Numbered from the stretch's first letter, positions 25,192 through 34,525 are shown. The stretch: 64,000 bases of DNA from CAZQVA01 sp964596685 (GCA_964596685.1 CAZQVA010000004.1:1-64000); one strand, 5' to 3'. The notes: generated by a model not told the origin, from the sequence alone. Program-made: numbers and translations.

Positions 25192-25664
25192 CCGGCCTCA
25201 CCCATCTCGACGCCGAAGGCCGCGCCCGCATGGTCGATGTTGGCGACAAGGCCGTAACCACCCGCCAGGCCGAAGCGCGCGGCAAACTGCGCTGCTTGCC
25301 TGAAACGCTGGCTGCCGTCCGCGCCGGAACCACGCCCAAGGGCAGTGTCATTGCCACGGCGGAACTGGCCGGAGTCATGGCGGCCAAGCGCACGTCGGAC
25401 CTGATCCCGCTGTGCCATCCGTTGGCCTTGACCAAGGCGCTGGTCGAAGTGGCTATCGACGATAACCTGCCCGGCTTCACGATCCGGTCTGAAGTGCGGA
25501 CCAGCGGGCAGACCGGGGTCGAAATGGAGGCGCTGACGGCGGTTTCCGTCGCCGGGCTCACCCTGTTCGACATGCTCAAGGCGATCGACAAGACCATGGT
25601 GATCGGCGCGATCCGGGTGACGGCGAAGTCCGGTGGCCGCTCCGGAGACTGGAGCGCGGAATGA
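25188..25664 (+). CDS. moaC: Cyclic pyranopterin monophosphate synthase
   Basis: The 158-residue enzyme completes the first cofactor step with MoaA. Conserved segments are THLDAEGRARMVDVGDK at the N-terminus, KRTSDLIPLCHPL (about 66-78) and GVEMEALTAVSVAGLTLFDM..AIDK, which form the active site. It is translationally coupled to moaB and moeA by four-base overlaps. Confidence 0.95.
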   Translation: MTGLTHLDAEGRARMVDVGDKAVTTRQAEARGKLRCLPETLAAVRAGTTPKGSVIATAELAGVMAAKRTSDLIPLCHPLALTKALVEVAIDDNLPGFTIRSEVRTSGQTGVEMEALTAVSVAGLTLFDMLKAIDKTMVIGAIRVTAKSGGRSGDWSAE

Positions 25665-26845
25665 TTTCCTTTGACGAGGCTCTCGGCCTGATCGCGGCGC
25701 AGGTCGGTCCGCGCGGCACGGAGGAGGTACCTCTGGCCCAGGCTGCTGGCCGCATCCTTGCCGCGCCGCTTCACGCCCGCAGCGCCTCGCCCCGCGTGGC
25801 TGTCGCGGCGATGGATGGCTATGCGGTAATTGACGCGGCGACGCGTCCCGGCGAGGTGCTGAACGTGATCGGCGAAAGCCGTGCCGGCTGTGGTTATACC
25901 GGCGTGGTCAAGTCGGGCGAAGCCGTGCGCATCTTCACTGGCGCGCCCATGCCGAAGGGTGCGGATCGTTGCGTCATGCAGGAATATGCGACCCGTGATG
26001 GCGATGTGGTCCGCTTTGCGGAAGGCTATGGCCCGGGCTGGCACGTCCGCGCCGCTGGCAGCGACTTTGCGGCTGAAGACCTGCTGCTCGATTCCGGAAC
26101 CCGGCTCACCCCGCGCGCGATGATCGCCGCTGCCGCCGCCGATGTGGCGCACCTGACCCTTGCCCGGCAGCCCCGCATAGCGATTATCGGCACCGGCGAT
26201 GAACTGGCCCCTCCCGGCGAGGCCTACCGCCGCGAAGATGCCATCCCCGAAAGCGTAACCTTCGGCGTCTCCGCCATGGCCGAGCAGGCCGGGGCCAAGG
26301 TCGTCACCAAGACCATCGGGCTGGATGACCTATCCTCGCTGGAGGCGGCGGCTGGAAAGGCTCTCGAACTGGCGGACTTGGTGATCGTCACTGGGGGCGC
26401 CTCGGTGGGGGAGCGCGATTTTGCCAAACCGATGTTCGCCGCCCACGGTCTGGACCTGGTCTTTGCCAAGGTCGGGATCAAACCGGGCAAGCCGGTCTGG
26501 CTGGGCCGCGCTGCGGGCAAATGGGTGCTGGGCCTGCCCGGCAATCCGACTTCGGCCATGGTCACGGCACGGCTATTCCTGCGTCCTGCGTTGGCGCGGC
26601 TGCAAGGCCAGCCGATCAGCGATGTGATGCAGTGGCGCAAGCTTCCGCTTGCGGCGCCGCTGGGTGCGACCGGCAACCGCGAAACCTTCGTCCGGGCGCG
26701 CTGGGATGACGCGGGACTGGTTCCGCTCGGCAATCAGGATAGCGGTGCGCAGGGGCCCCTTGCCGCTGCCGACTGGTTGATCCGCTGTCCGGCTGGACAA
26801 GCTGCGCTGGAGCCGGGCCAGGCCGTCACTGCCCTGTCGTTCTGA
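25661..26845 (+). CDS. moeA: Molybdopterin molybdenumtransferase
   Basis: The 394-residue enzyme inserts molybdate into adenylylated molybdopterin. Visible are VAAMDGYAV (about 47-55), FTGAPMPKGADRCVMQE (about 92-108), IIGTGDEL (about 175-182) and VTGGASVGERDF (about 245-256), followed by GLPGNPTSAMV. The domain order and length are typical. It is the last gene of the nar-moa transcript and its 3' end overlaps the convergent mobA gene by 20 bases. Confidence 0.95.
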   Translation: MISFDEALGLIAAQVGPRGTEEVPLAQAAGRILAAPLHARSASPRVAVAAMDGYAVIDAATRPGEVLNVIGESRAGCGYTGVVKSGEAVRIFTGAPMPKGADRCVMQEYATRDGDVVRFAEGYGPGWHVRAAGSDFAAEDLLLDSGTRLTPRAMIAAAAADVAHLTLARQPRIAIIGTGDELAPPGEAYRREDAIPESVTFGVSAMAEQAGAKVVTKTIGLDDLSSLEAAAGKALELADLVIVTGGASVGERDFAKPMFAAHGLDLVFAKVGIKPGKPVWLGRAAGKWVLGLPGNPTSAMVTARLFLRPALARLQGQPISDVMQWRKLPLAAPLGATGNRETFVRARWDDAGLVPLGNQDSGAQGPLAAADWLIRCPAGQAALEPGQAVTALSF

Positions 26846-27437
26846 TCCGTTGCTCTGCAGCGGTCAGTGCGGCAGGATCGTTGACGTTGGCAAAGGGATC
26901 GGGCGTTTCGGCCCATTCGACCTGCACCAGCCCGATTGCTTCGGCATAGCGCCACAGCGATTGTCCGCCCTCCGCGATCCAGCGTTCCAGTGGTTCCACT
27001 TTGTTACGCCACAGTGCGGCCATGGGGTGCAGCCTCCCGCCGCTGACCGGCATGGCAACGCCGTGGCCGGGCAGGGCTGCGCTTAGCCGAAGGACCAGAT
27101 CATCCGGTAGGAATGGCAGGTCGCAGCCGATCAGCAATGTCGCCGCGCGTCCCTGCCTTGCCCCTTCGCAAACCGCGCTGCGCAAGGCGCTGATCGGGCC
27201 GATCCCCTCCATGCTGTCGAACAGCAGGGGCAAGCCGGTGCCCCAGTCGTCATCGCCGGGCCGCACAGCCAAGGCGAGGGCATCGCTGTGCTGCCCGGCC
27301 CAGTTGCAGGCGCGGTCGATCAGGCGGGTGCCGCCCAGCAGACGCTCTGGCTTGTTGCCGCCGATCCGGCTGCCGCTGCCACCCGCAGCGATCACAATAA
27401 GGGGCGGTTCAGGTGCCAAGCAGCTTGGCTCCGGCAA
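26826..27437 (-). CDS. mobA: Molybdenum cofactor guanylyltransferase
   Basis: The 203-residue protein would attach GMP to Mo-molybdopterin, producing the MGD form that NarG requires. The N-terminal AAGGSGSRIGGNKP (about 17-30) is the GTP-binding signature, and IGCDLPFLPDDLV contains the metal-binding Asp. It is transcribed opposite to the moa operon, overlaps moeA at its 3' end, and its start overlaps the TSUP gene stop by 29 bases, so both minus genes form a small operon. With it the island holds the MGD-forming steps from MoaA to MobA except MoeB. Confidence 0.92.
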   Translation of the reverse strand: MPEPSCLAPEPPLIVIAAGGSGSRIGGNKPERLLGGTRLIDRACNWAGQHSDALALAVRPGDDDWGTGLPLLFDSMEGIGPISALRSAVCEGARQGRAATLLIGCDLPFLPDDLVLRLSAALPGHGVAMPVSGGRLHPMAALWRNKVEPLERWIAEGGQSLWRYAEAIGLVQVEWAETPDPFANVNDPAALTAAEQRIRTTGQ

Positions 27438-28140
27438 TGACCAGCACCAGCGCGAGCAGGCGGATCAGCGCGGTGCGCGGCAGGCGGGTTGCGCTGACAC
27501 CGCTGCCCAGCAATCCGCCGACAATGACCGCGCCAACATACCACGGCGTTTCCGTGGGCAGGGCGTCGAGTTTCGCGCCCTGGCCCAGCAGTCCCGCCGC
27601 GCTGTTGCAGAAGATGAAGGCGGCGCTGATCCCGGCGACGGTCCGCGCTTCCGCCCAGCGCATCAGGATCAGCAGCGGGCTGAGGAAAATGCCGCCTCCT
27701 GTTCCTGTAAGTCCGGCAATCAGGCCCAGTGCACCGCCGGTGGGCAGGGCGACCAGTGGGCGGGGCGGTTGTGTTTCCGCCCGGGCAAGCTGCGGGCGAA
27801 ACACCAGCGTGGCCGCCGAAGCGATCAGGACGATCCCCAGCAGCACGCGGTGCCAGTTCCCGCCCAGATCGACCGATCCGCCCAGGAAGGCCATCGGGAT
27901 CGCCGCTCCGCCGAACAGCAGGAACAGGCGCAGATCGAAGGCTCCGGCGCGGCGGAACTGGATGAAGGCAATGGCCGAAACGAACAGGTTCAGCACCAGC
28001 GCCAGCGGGCGCATCTGTTCCGGCGCAAACCCGGTCAGCGCCATCAGCGCCAAATAGGCGGAAGCGCCGCCATGGCCCACCGCCGCATAAAGCGCGGCAG
28101 CGGCCAGTAGCATCACGGAAAATGGAACGGGATCAAGCAT
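27409..28140 (-). CDS. TSUP (TauE/SafE) family membrane permease
   Basis: The 243-residue inner-membrane protein has about eight hydrophobic segments arranged in two similar halves, with GLTGTGGGIFLSPLL (about 142-156) as the family motif in the second half and the matching AVGHGGASAYLALMAL in the first. Members export sulfite, sulfoacetate or similar anions, or take up sulfur compounds. Beside molybdenum cofactor genes it might handle sulfur oxyanions or an oxyanion related to the pathway, but the substrate is not readable. It leads the operon with mobA. Confidence 0.85.
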   Translation of the reverse strand: MLDPVPFSVMLLAAAALYAAVGHGGASAYLALMALTGFAPEQMRPLALVLNLFVSAIAFIQFRRAGAFDLRLFLLFGGAAIPMAFLGGSVDLGGNWHRVLLGIVLIASAATLVFRPQLARAETQPPRPLVALPTGGALGLIAGLTGTGGGIFLSPLLILMRWAEARTVAGISAAFIFCNSAAGLLGQGAKLDALPTETPWYVGAVIVGGLLGSGVSATRLPRTALIRLLALVLVIAGAKLLGT

Positions 28141-28306
28141 GGGTAATAACTTTGAGTGCCGCCTACATCGGGGTCAAGTAAGGATCTGCTGACATATCGC
28201 ACAGCCGATTTGTAATCATGGCACGGCTGGTGCGGAAGAATGGGCACCACCCGGGTGCAAAAGAAATTTTCGGCCGTTCACTGCGCCTGGTTTGCCCGGG
28301 TGTTCG

Positions 28307-28336
28307 GATCGTGTCCCACGGGGTGGTGTAGCTGGG
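28307..28336 (+). repeat. Left terminal inverted repeat of the IS256 element
   Basis: This 30-base repeat is the exact reverse complement of 29648-29677, starting GATCGTGTCC and ending GTGTAGCTGGG. Confidence 0.9.
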
Positions 28337-28407
28337 TGCTGAGGTGGTCACCGTGATTTTCGGATAGGTTTGGGTTGCGACACTCGAACCTGACGGAAGG
28401 AACCACG

Positions 28408-29610
28408 ATGACCGATCCGATGATGCACTTGCGTTCGCTGGTGGAGAAGGCCCCGGACGCGGATATTTTACGCGACATGATCTCGTTTGCTGCCGAGCGG
28501 CTGATGGAGATGGAAGTCGGCAACCTGACCGGCGCGGGCTATGGGGAGAAGTCGTCAGCGCGGCTTGTCCAGCGCAATGGTCACCGCGAGCGTGACTGGC
28601 AGACGCGGGCCGGCACGGTCGAACTGCGCATCCCCAAGCTGCGCAAGGGCAGCTACTTCCCCGGCTTTCTCGAACCACGCCGGATGGCCGAGCGGGCGCT
28701 GACGGCGGTGATCCAGGAAGCCTACATCCAGGGTATCTCGACCCGCTCGGTCGACGATCTGGTCAAGGCGCTGGGCATGGATGGCATCTCGAAGAGCCAG
28801 GTCAGCCGACTGTGCGAGGAGTTGGACGAGCGCGTCCACACCTTCCTTGATCGCCCGATCGAAGGCGACTGGCCATACCTGTGGATCGACGCCACCTACG
28901 TGAAGGTGCGCCAGAACGGGCGGATCGTCTCGGTCGCGGTGATCGTCGCCGTCGGCGTCAACAGCGACGGCCGCCGCGAAGTGCTGGGCATGGACATCGG
29001 CCCCTCGGAGGCAGAGCCCTTCTGGATGGCCTTCCTGCGCAAGCTGACGCGCAGGGGCCTGCGCGGCGTGAAGCTGGTCATCTCGGACGCTCACGAAGGC
29101 ATCAAGGCGGCCGTATCCAAATTGCTGTGCGCGAGTTGGCAACGCTGCCGCGTCCACTTCATGCGCAATGCCCTGGCTCATGCCGGCAAGAGCGGCAGGC
29201 GCGTCGTCTCCGCGTTCATCGCCACCGCGTTCGCCCAGGAAACACCCGAAGCCGCGAGCCAACAATGGCGTTCCGTGGCGGATCAGGTGCGACCCAAACT
29301 GCCCAAGCTGGCGACCCTGATGGACGACGCCGAACCCGATGTGCTGGCATACATGACGTTCCCCAAGGAACACCGTGCCAAGCTGCACAGCACGAATCCC
29401 ATCGAGCGGCTCAACGGCGAGATCAAACGCAGGACTGAGGTCGTCGGTATCTTCCCGAACGAGGCCGCCATCACCCGCCTCGTCGGTGCTATCCTCATGG
29501 AACAGTCCGACGAATGGGCTGTCCAGCGCGCCCGCTACATGACACTTGAAACGATGGCGCCCCTCAGCGACAATCCCATCGTCATGCTGTCGGCTGTACC
29601 TGGCGCATGA
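28408..29610 (+). CDS. IS256-family transposase
   Basis: The 400-residue DDE transposase starts at ATG 28408, with GGAAGGAACC just upstream. The RNGHRERDWQTRAG and LRIPKLRKGSYFPGFLEPRR segments (about 55-90) and the catalytic regions WIDATYVKVR (first Asp, about 156), VISDAHEGIKAA (second Asp, about 227) and TNPIERLNGEIKRRT (Glu, about 338) are typical of Mutator/IS256. The gene appears intact. An 11-codon upstream extension is open but unlikely to be used. Confidence 0.93.
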   Translation: MTDPMMHLRSLVEKAPDADILRDMISFAAERLMEMEVGNLTGAGYGEKSSARLVQRNGHRERDWQTRAGTVELRIPKLRKGSYFPGFLEPRRMAERALTAVIQEAYIQGISTRSVDDLVKALGMDGISKSQVSRLCEELDERVHTFLDRPIEGDWPYLWIDATYVKVRQNGRIVSVAVIVAVGVNSDGRREVLGMDIGPSEAEPFWMAFLRKLTRRGLRGVKLVISDAHEGIKAAVSKLLCASWQRCRVHFMRNALAHAGKSGRRVVSAFIATAFAQETPEAASQQWRSVADQVRPKLPKLATLMDDAEPDVLAYMTFPKEHRAKLHSTNPIERLNGEIKRRTEVVGIFPNEAAITRLVGAILMEQSDEWAVQRARYMTLETMAPLSDNPIVMLSAVPGA

Positions 29611-29647
29611 TCGGCTCAAACTGACGCCGAAATGAGCGGGGGCCTCC

Positions 29648-29677
29648 CCCAGCTACACCACCCCGTGGGACACGATC
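29648..29677 (-). repeat. Right terminal inverted repeat of the IS256 element
   Basis: This 30-base repeat is the exact reverse complement of the left end at 28307-28336. The following 237 bases up to 29914 contain no gene, only AT-rich sequence and a C-rich run near 29881-29897. Confidence 0.9.
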
Positions 29678-29914
29678 GCAGATCAGCGGCGTAATGGCTT
29701 ACATCTCGATGGTGCGGTTAATAGGTCCTGACCCTAACTTTGCGCAAAATCAAAGAGCGCATATCTCATAAATTAATGATATTAATTTCTTATACAAATC
29801 TGACCCCCGGTCGTTAATTCGCGGGCGCGTGTATTTTGGATCGGACACGGTGTCCCATCCGAGACCTGTAGACTATGCAATCCCCCCCCCACCCCCGCAC
29901 AATTTTCGCGCTGA

Positions 29915-32900
29915 TCAGGCGGTCAGATCCGCGGGTTTAACGATCTCATACCTGGTAAGCTCACCCAGCCGCGCGGACAGCCACTCGCGAGGGTCAGGTA
30001 TCAAGTTTAGGTCAAACATCGCAGCCCGGATCTTCTGTCCTGCGCCCGCGGGCTGGTAGGTCACCATAGCGGAGGAGGGGGACATTTCGCTATTATAGAA
30101 CATCTCATAATAGCCATTTGTCCCCCTCCTCTTGGCATCCTTCTTGGCAATCTCGCGGGTCGGCCACAGCTCCGGGAAGCACTTGGCCCGGTCGGCGGCG
30201 TTGTCGAGAACCACTCCGCGCGAGGCCATCATGTCGATGCGGCTGGGAACGAGCGCGGCCCAGTCGATCACCTCGTCAGCGGTGACGGGCAGCACAATGT
30301 CGGTGAGCAGGTCGATCTGCAGGGGATTGTCAGCTGTACGATTGACGCCCCGGCCGCGTCCCATTGCCTGAATCAACTCGCCCTCGCAGATATTCCAGCG
30401 AATTGCTTCCGCGATTGGATCGGGATGATGTTCGCCCATGACCAAGCGGGATCGTCCATTGGGCCGACGGATCACCCGTTCGGTCAGCGGGTACCACCAG
30501 CTTTGGTTGTCATTGTCTTTTTGGGGCGGACGCCCGGTCAGCGCGATCTGCAGCTTGGCGATCAAAGAAGGTGCCGGCAGCGTACGACCCATGATGACCA
30601 TGCCGGTGACATTGCCCCAACGATCCATCCCGCTCAGCGCATTGAAATGCGCGGTCTCCAGATTGGCCGGCAGGTCAGACTGGCTCAGGGCTGCCACCGC
30701 CCGCATTTGCCCGATGGCGAGTACCGCGGCTGTTCCGCCACCCATCTGCATTGACCGCGCGGTAAGGTAGGTACGCAGGGCTCGCAGGTTGTTGGCCGCT
30801 GTCGTACGCTCCCGGTCCTTCGCCTGCGGCCCCGGCACCAGCGCCTTGCTGCTTACCGGCGCCCCCAGGACCTGTCGGATCCGCACATGCGGTGTCCTGG
30901 CGCTTACGGCCGGGGCCACGGAAATGCCGGGCAGAAAGGGCGTCACCAGTTCCTGCCGCATCGTCGCGTCGATGTGCAGGACCGGTATATTCTCGATCCA
31001 CCCAGTCCGGATCGATGACCGCCACAGGAGGTCCAGCGACCTGACCGTGCCGCCCGGCGTATGCATTCGGCCAACCTGAACACCCCAGGCATCATGACCT
31101 TCTTCCAGCGCCTGAGCCAGGATTGACCACATGGCTGCAGCACGACCCGGCGGAGCCCAGGCGTTCTTGCGCCGCGGCATCACTGCACCCAGCCGTTTGG
31201 CGCGTTCTTCAACTGACATGCCCGGCAAAATACCCGGATCCGGTAGTCTGCCTCGTTCGAGCTTTGCTGCGTCCCGGCAGATGCTCGGGGTCAGTCTGGC
31301 GGCCCGCAAGTCAGCAAGGCGAAGGGGGCCTTCCCGGGTCCGCTCCAGCACCTTCCAGAGCTTCAACCGATGCTCGATCAGGAACTGGGTCTCGGGATAG
31401 TCATAGGCATTCTTGTGGTCGTAGCAGCGCAGGTCCGCGTCATAAGGATCGAGGCTATCGACGGTGATCTGGACCGGACTGTCCGTGCCGCGCAGACCCG
31501 ACTGCCAGAACCCCTCGTCGATCACCAAAAGTGCCGGCCGCCCGATGACCTTGGGCATCGCATGGAACAGGCTGTCATGCGCACAGATGATGACCTGCGC
31601 CGACTTGGCGATGAGCTTCTGCCGCTGGTATCCGCAGACCTCGTAATGCGGGCAGTAGAAGGTCTTGGTGTCACCCTTGACCTTGCACACGGCCTGTTCA
31701 ACGGAGAGTTCGGCTGCCAGTGCATCGGCCTGTGCGTCGGGATCAAGACACATGCGTTGGTCCGGGTTCTCCGGCACGGGATCCGGCGCGGTGCGGCCTT
31801 TCCAGAGAACTGCTGCTACGCCGGCCCTGGCAAAAGCATCAACCTGTTCTTCCCCCAGATCGTGGCGCGGTACTGCAAAGACAACCTTGCCACCGCCAAG
31901 CCGTTTAGCTGCCAATGCCGCGATGATCTGGCCACGGACCTGACTGGTTTTGCCAAGACCAACGTCGACCGGTAATCCGAGCAGCGGCGGCTTTGGGGCA
32001 TTTGCTGCCTCGCCCCCGTTCAGGTCCTGCGCTGCCGCTTCGTGGAAGGCAGTAACCTCGTCCATGAAAGTAGCAATGCGGCTGGCAAGTTGGGCGCGTG
32101 CACCAGCAACATCATGCTCGGGCTCTGGATAAGTTGGCTCCTTTCCACCAACCCAGTCTGCAGCTGCAATGGCCGAACGCAAGGCCTCGATCCCTTCGGC
32201 CCTGACCAGATCATTGGCATCGCCCGAGATCGGCGGAATGACCAACCGCGCATCATTTTCACGCGCCGCTTCGGTTGCCGCAGTTACGCCTGGATTATCG
32301 GCTCGACCGGACTTGGCATCGTTGTCAGCCACGATGACCAGCTCAAGGTCGGGATAGCGCCCGCGCAGCACCCGGGTGACGCGAATTAAGCTTCCAGCAT
32401 CAAATGCCGCCACGACCGGCTTACCCGTCGCCTCATAGATGCTTGCCGCAGTGGCCCAGCCTTCGCAGACCAGCAGATGAGAGGCGTCCTTGGTCCACTC
32501 ACCGAGCACGGCAAAATGGTTGGTCTTGATACCGCCGGTCAGAAACCGCTTGTTACCTTCTGCATCGATGCGCTGGAGCGTGTGGATGGCACCATCGATA
32601 TCTCGTAGGCCAATGACGAGCCGCCCTTGCGTGTCGACGAAGATGCCGTTGGGCTGGATCCCCTTGCCGACGAGATAGGGATGATCCGCAAGAGCCGGCT
32701 GAGCTTCAGCGAGGATTTGCTGCGCCACCTTCTGAGCCTTGGCAGCCATCTCATCCCGGTACGGATCGTCAGCGCTGCGTGTGGTTTCAACCGATGGCCT
32801 GACACCCGTGCGATCGGCAATCCAGTCGCAAGCTTGGACATAGCTGCAACCCAATACAGATGTGACGAGCGCGACAAGCCCGCCGCCACGCCCGGCTTCG

Positions 32901-33682
32901 TGGTCGTACCACTGGCCTGGCTTGGCACCGTCCACCCGAACCGAGAGACTGCCTCTGCCCCGGTAGCGCCATTCCCGGTCTGTCTTGGCTGATGGTTGGC
33001 CCAGCAGCTCGATAAGAAGCCGCGGCAGCCCTTTCTCCATGTCGGAGAAGATCGCTGGCTCACCCCTGCCAGGTTTAATCAGCTGGTAGTCTGTATTGCG
33101 GGCCGGCAACCGCAGCGGAGATGTTAGCTTGGTTGTCTCTGCAGGCAGCGCGGGAGCCCGCAAGACCTCGGCCAGCCACTCGGGCATATCGGCGAGCTGT
33201 GACTGACCGGGAGCACTCTCCCAAGCGTACAAAGCGCCGCTGGGATGGAGGCTGCCGGGGCCAACCACGTAACCGCCGTCCCCGCGTATATCCATGCCGG
33301 GCAGAAAGCCTGCGCGATTGGCAATCTTGTAGCCGGGATGACGGAAGTAGACATGCTGGCCCTTACCGGTCCGGACTATCAGAGTGTCTGGAAGACCCCG
33401 TCGCTGCGCCTCGGCAATCGCCTCGTAGTTATCGAGATCAAGGACGACCAGTCCGCTGACCTCGCCAGTGACAATCCCGATGTTGCCGCTCGGCAAGGCT
33501 TTGAACCATGCCTCGATGTCGCTACGCGAAGCGCGCGCCTTTTGATAAGCTTGCCAGGCGATGCGCGGACGCTTGTCGGCAGGTTTGAGGGGGATCAGGC
33601 TGAATCCCAGATCGTGCAGGGCCAACCAGTTTTGGAAGTCCGCAGCCGCTGTGCCTAGTAGTGCTTGCTGGGCGGCAGTCAT
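29915..33682 (-). CDS. Large prim-pol / Toprim / helicase-like replication protein
   Basis: From ATG at 33682 (MTAAQQALLG) the product has about 1255 residues. The N-terminal 210 residues are a bifunctional primase-polymerase domain: GFSLIPLKPADKRPRIAWQ, a catalytic LVVLDLDN and GGYVVGPGSLHPSG. A Toprim-like domain follows (LLVCEGWATAASIYE about 400, then VIVADNDAKSGR and DANDL). The C-terminal half has a P-loop-like VDVGLGKTSQVRGQI (about 580) and a DEGF box (LLVIDEGF), as in helicase/ATPase modules. Such multi-domain proteins replicate plasmids and integrative elements. A palindromic site lies 109 bases upstream. The domain calls are by eye; exact family membership is uncertain. Confidence 0.8.
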   Translation of the reverse strand: MTAAQQALLGTAAADFQNWLALHDLGFSLIPLKPADKRPRIAWQAYQKARASRSDIEAWFKALPSGNIGIVTGEVSGLVVLDLDNYEAIAEAQRRGLPDTLIVRTGKGQHVYFRHPGYKIANRAGFLPGMDIRGDGGYVVGPGSLHPSGALYAWESAPGQSQLADMPEWLAEVLRAPALPAETTKLTSPLRLPARNTDYQLIKPGRGEPAIFSDMEKGLPRLLIELLGQPSAKTDREWRYRGRGSLSVRVDGAKPGQWYDHEAGRGGGLVALVTSVLGCSYVQACDWIADRTGVRPSVETTRSADDPYRDEMAAKAQKVAQQILAEAQPALADHPYLVGKGIQPNGIFVDTQGRLVIGLRDIDGAIHTLQRIDAEGNKRFLTGGIKTNHFAVLGEWTKDASHLLVCEGWATAASIYEATGKPVVAAFDAGSLIRVTRVLRGRYPDLELVIVADNDAKSGRADNPGVTAATEAARENDARLVIPPISGDANDLVRAEGIEALRSAIAAADWVGGKEPTYPEPEHDVAGARAQLASRIATFMDEVTAFHEAAAQDLNGGEAANAPKPPLLGLPVDVGLGKTSQVRGQIIAALAAKRLGGGKVVFAVPRHDLGEEQVDAFARAGVAAVLWKGRTAPDPVPENPDQRMCLDPDAQADALAAELSVEQAVCKVKGDTKTFYCPHYEVCGYQRQKLIAKSAQVIICAHDSLFHAMPKVIGRPALLVIDEGFWQSGLRGTDSPVQITVDSLDPYDADLRCYDHKNAYDYPETQFLIEHRLKLWKVLERTREGPLRLADLRAARLTPSICRDAAKLERGRLPDPGILPGMSVEERAKRLGAVMPRRKNAWAPPGRAAAMWSILAQALEEGHDAWGVQVGRMHTPGGTVRSLDLLWRSSIRTGWIENIPVLHIDATMRQELVTPFLPGISVAPAVSARTPHVRIRQVLGAPVSSKALVPGPQAKDRERTTAANNLRALRTYLTARSMQMGGGTAAVLAIGQMRAVAALSQSDLPANLETAHFNALSGMDRWGNVTGMVIMGRTLPAPSLIAKLQIALTGRPPQKDNDNQSWWYPLTERVIRRPNGRSRLVMGEHHPDPIAEAIRWNICEGELIQAMGRGRGVNRTADNPLQIDLLTDIVLPVTADEVIDWAALVPSRIDMMASRGVVLDNAADRAKCFPELWPTREIAKKDAKRRGTNGYYEMFYNSEMSPSSAMVTYQPAGAGQKIRAAMFDLNLIPDPREWLSARLGELTRYEIVKPADLTA

Positions 33683-33790
33683 GCCGTGTCGCGTCCTCTT
33701 GAAGGAAAGGGGACACGACAAAAGTCATCATTTTTGGACCGCTGAAACGTTCGAAGCGGTCAGCGGTCGAAACTGTATTCGAGACCTCGC

Positions 33791-33811
33791 AGGGTTGAAG
33801 GGTTGAACCCT
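33791..33811. promoter_or_regulatory. Candidate operator, copy 1 (GGGTTGA + AGGGTTGAACCCT)
   Basis: The palindrome AGGGTT-G-AACCCT (33799-33811) is preceded by a direct half copy AGGGTTGA (33791-33798). The same arrangement occurs at 34603-34623. Copy 1 lies about 109 bases upstream of the prim-pol/helicase start on the minus strand. It is probably the binding site of a copy-number or mobility regulator of the element. Confidence 0.55.
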
Positions 33812-33832
33812 AGTGGCAGTTCCGCGATGCGA

Positions 33833-34525
33833 TCATCGCCAGCTCCGCTTGCTGCCTCCGCGCTGAGATGACGGCAGACGAATGATCGTCGCCATCGCTT
33901 TGGCGAGGTTGCCAGACACCGGCTCGCCCTCAATGTCCTGGTCCTTGAACCAGTCAACCAGCACCTCCTTCTTGGACTGGTCCAAATCGTCGATGCCATT
34001 CTCAGCAATCGCGCGATCGATCAGGTCGAGGTAGGGTGTGGTGTAATCGGTGGGCTCGATCGGCTTGGGCGGCGGAAGTGTCCAGATTGCCTCGACCATG
34101 AACCGCGGGATCTGGATGTTGATATATTCGCCGTCCTGCAGTTCTAGCCGTTCGGGCAGGCTGCCATCGTCAACATGCAACACCCCGCTGATCCAATGCT
34201 CTGGCTGTATCCAGACAAGCTGGCTGGAGTGGAAAATCCATTCCCGCGCGTCGCGGTCCGGGAAGACCGGATTGCGGCTGTTGGAATGGCGGCCTTGCGC
34301 ATGCACGCTGCCCTGGCGCAAGGCCTGCCAAAGCTGGCGGGAGGCATCGAGGTTGATGTTCTGCCAGCGAGATGATCCTGACGCGGTCGGTGAGAGCAGC
34401 TTGCCGATATCGAGCACGACCTTTTCACCGGTCGCCGCCTCATGCCGCGCTCGGCAAATCCGGCAGATGTACCGGTAGGTTTGATCAAGGGACCAGAGGG
34501 TGCGGTCGAGTGTGTCGATGGGCAT
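33833..34525 (-). CDS. Hypothetical protein of the replication block
   Basis: The soluble, slightly acidic protein of 230 residues has no membrane segments. An N-terminal CRICRARHEA motif (about 21-30) and aromatic residues in WQNINLDASRQLWQALRQGS and REWIFHSSQLVWIQPEHWISG are visible. I do not recognise a family. It is in the same orientation as the prim-pol/helicase gene and 150 bases upstream of it, and both genes have the same palindromic site in front, so they are likely controlled together. A role in replication or its regulation is contextual. Confidence 0.6.
   Translation of the reverse strand: MPIDTLDRTLWSLDQTYRYICRICRARHEAATGEKVVLDIGKLLSPTASGSSRWQNINLDASRQLWQALRQGSVHAQGRHSNSRNPVFPDRDAREWIFHSSQLVWIQPEHWISGVLHVDDGSLPERLELQDGEYINIQIPRFMVEAIWTLPPPKPIEPTDYTTPYLDLIDRAIAENGIDDLDQSKKEVLVDWFKDQDIEGEPVSGNLAKAMATIIRLPSSQRGGSKRSWR

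Larger units (their letters stand above)
28307..29677 (+). mobile_element. IS256-family insertion sequence
   Basis: The 1371-bp element is bounded by perfect 30-base terminal inverted repeats at 28307-28336 and 29648-29677 (outer ends GATCGTGTCCCACGGGGTGG). It contains one transposase gene. The nine bases on either side (GGGTGTTCG and GCAGATCAG) do not match, so there is no target duplication. This suggests the element recombined with another copy or caused a deletion. It separates the nitrate island from the replication block. Confidence 0.9.

Noticed and set aside
28163..28306. Minus-strand frame running from the IS256 left end to 28163
   Set aside because: It has no start outside the IS and no recognisable motif. 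It could be a gene remnant but cannot be supported.
29881..29900. C-rich run near the end of the prim-pol gene as a possible regulatory element
   Set aside because: A homopolymer-like tract without partner structure, more likely a slippage-prone spacer.
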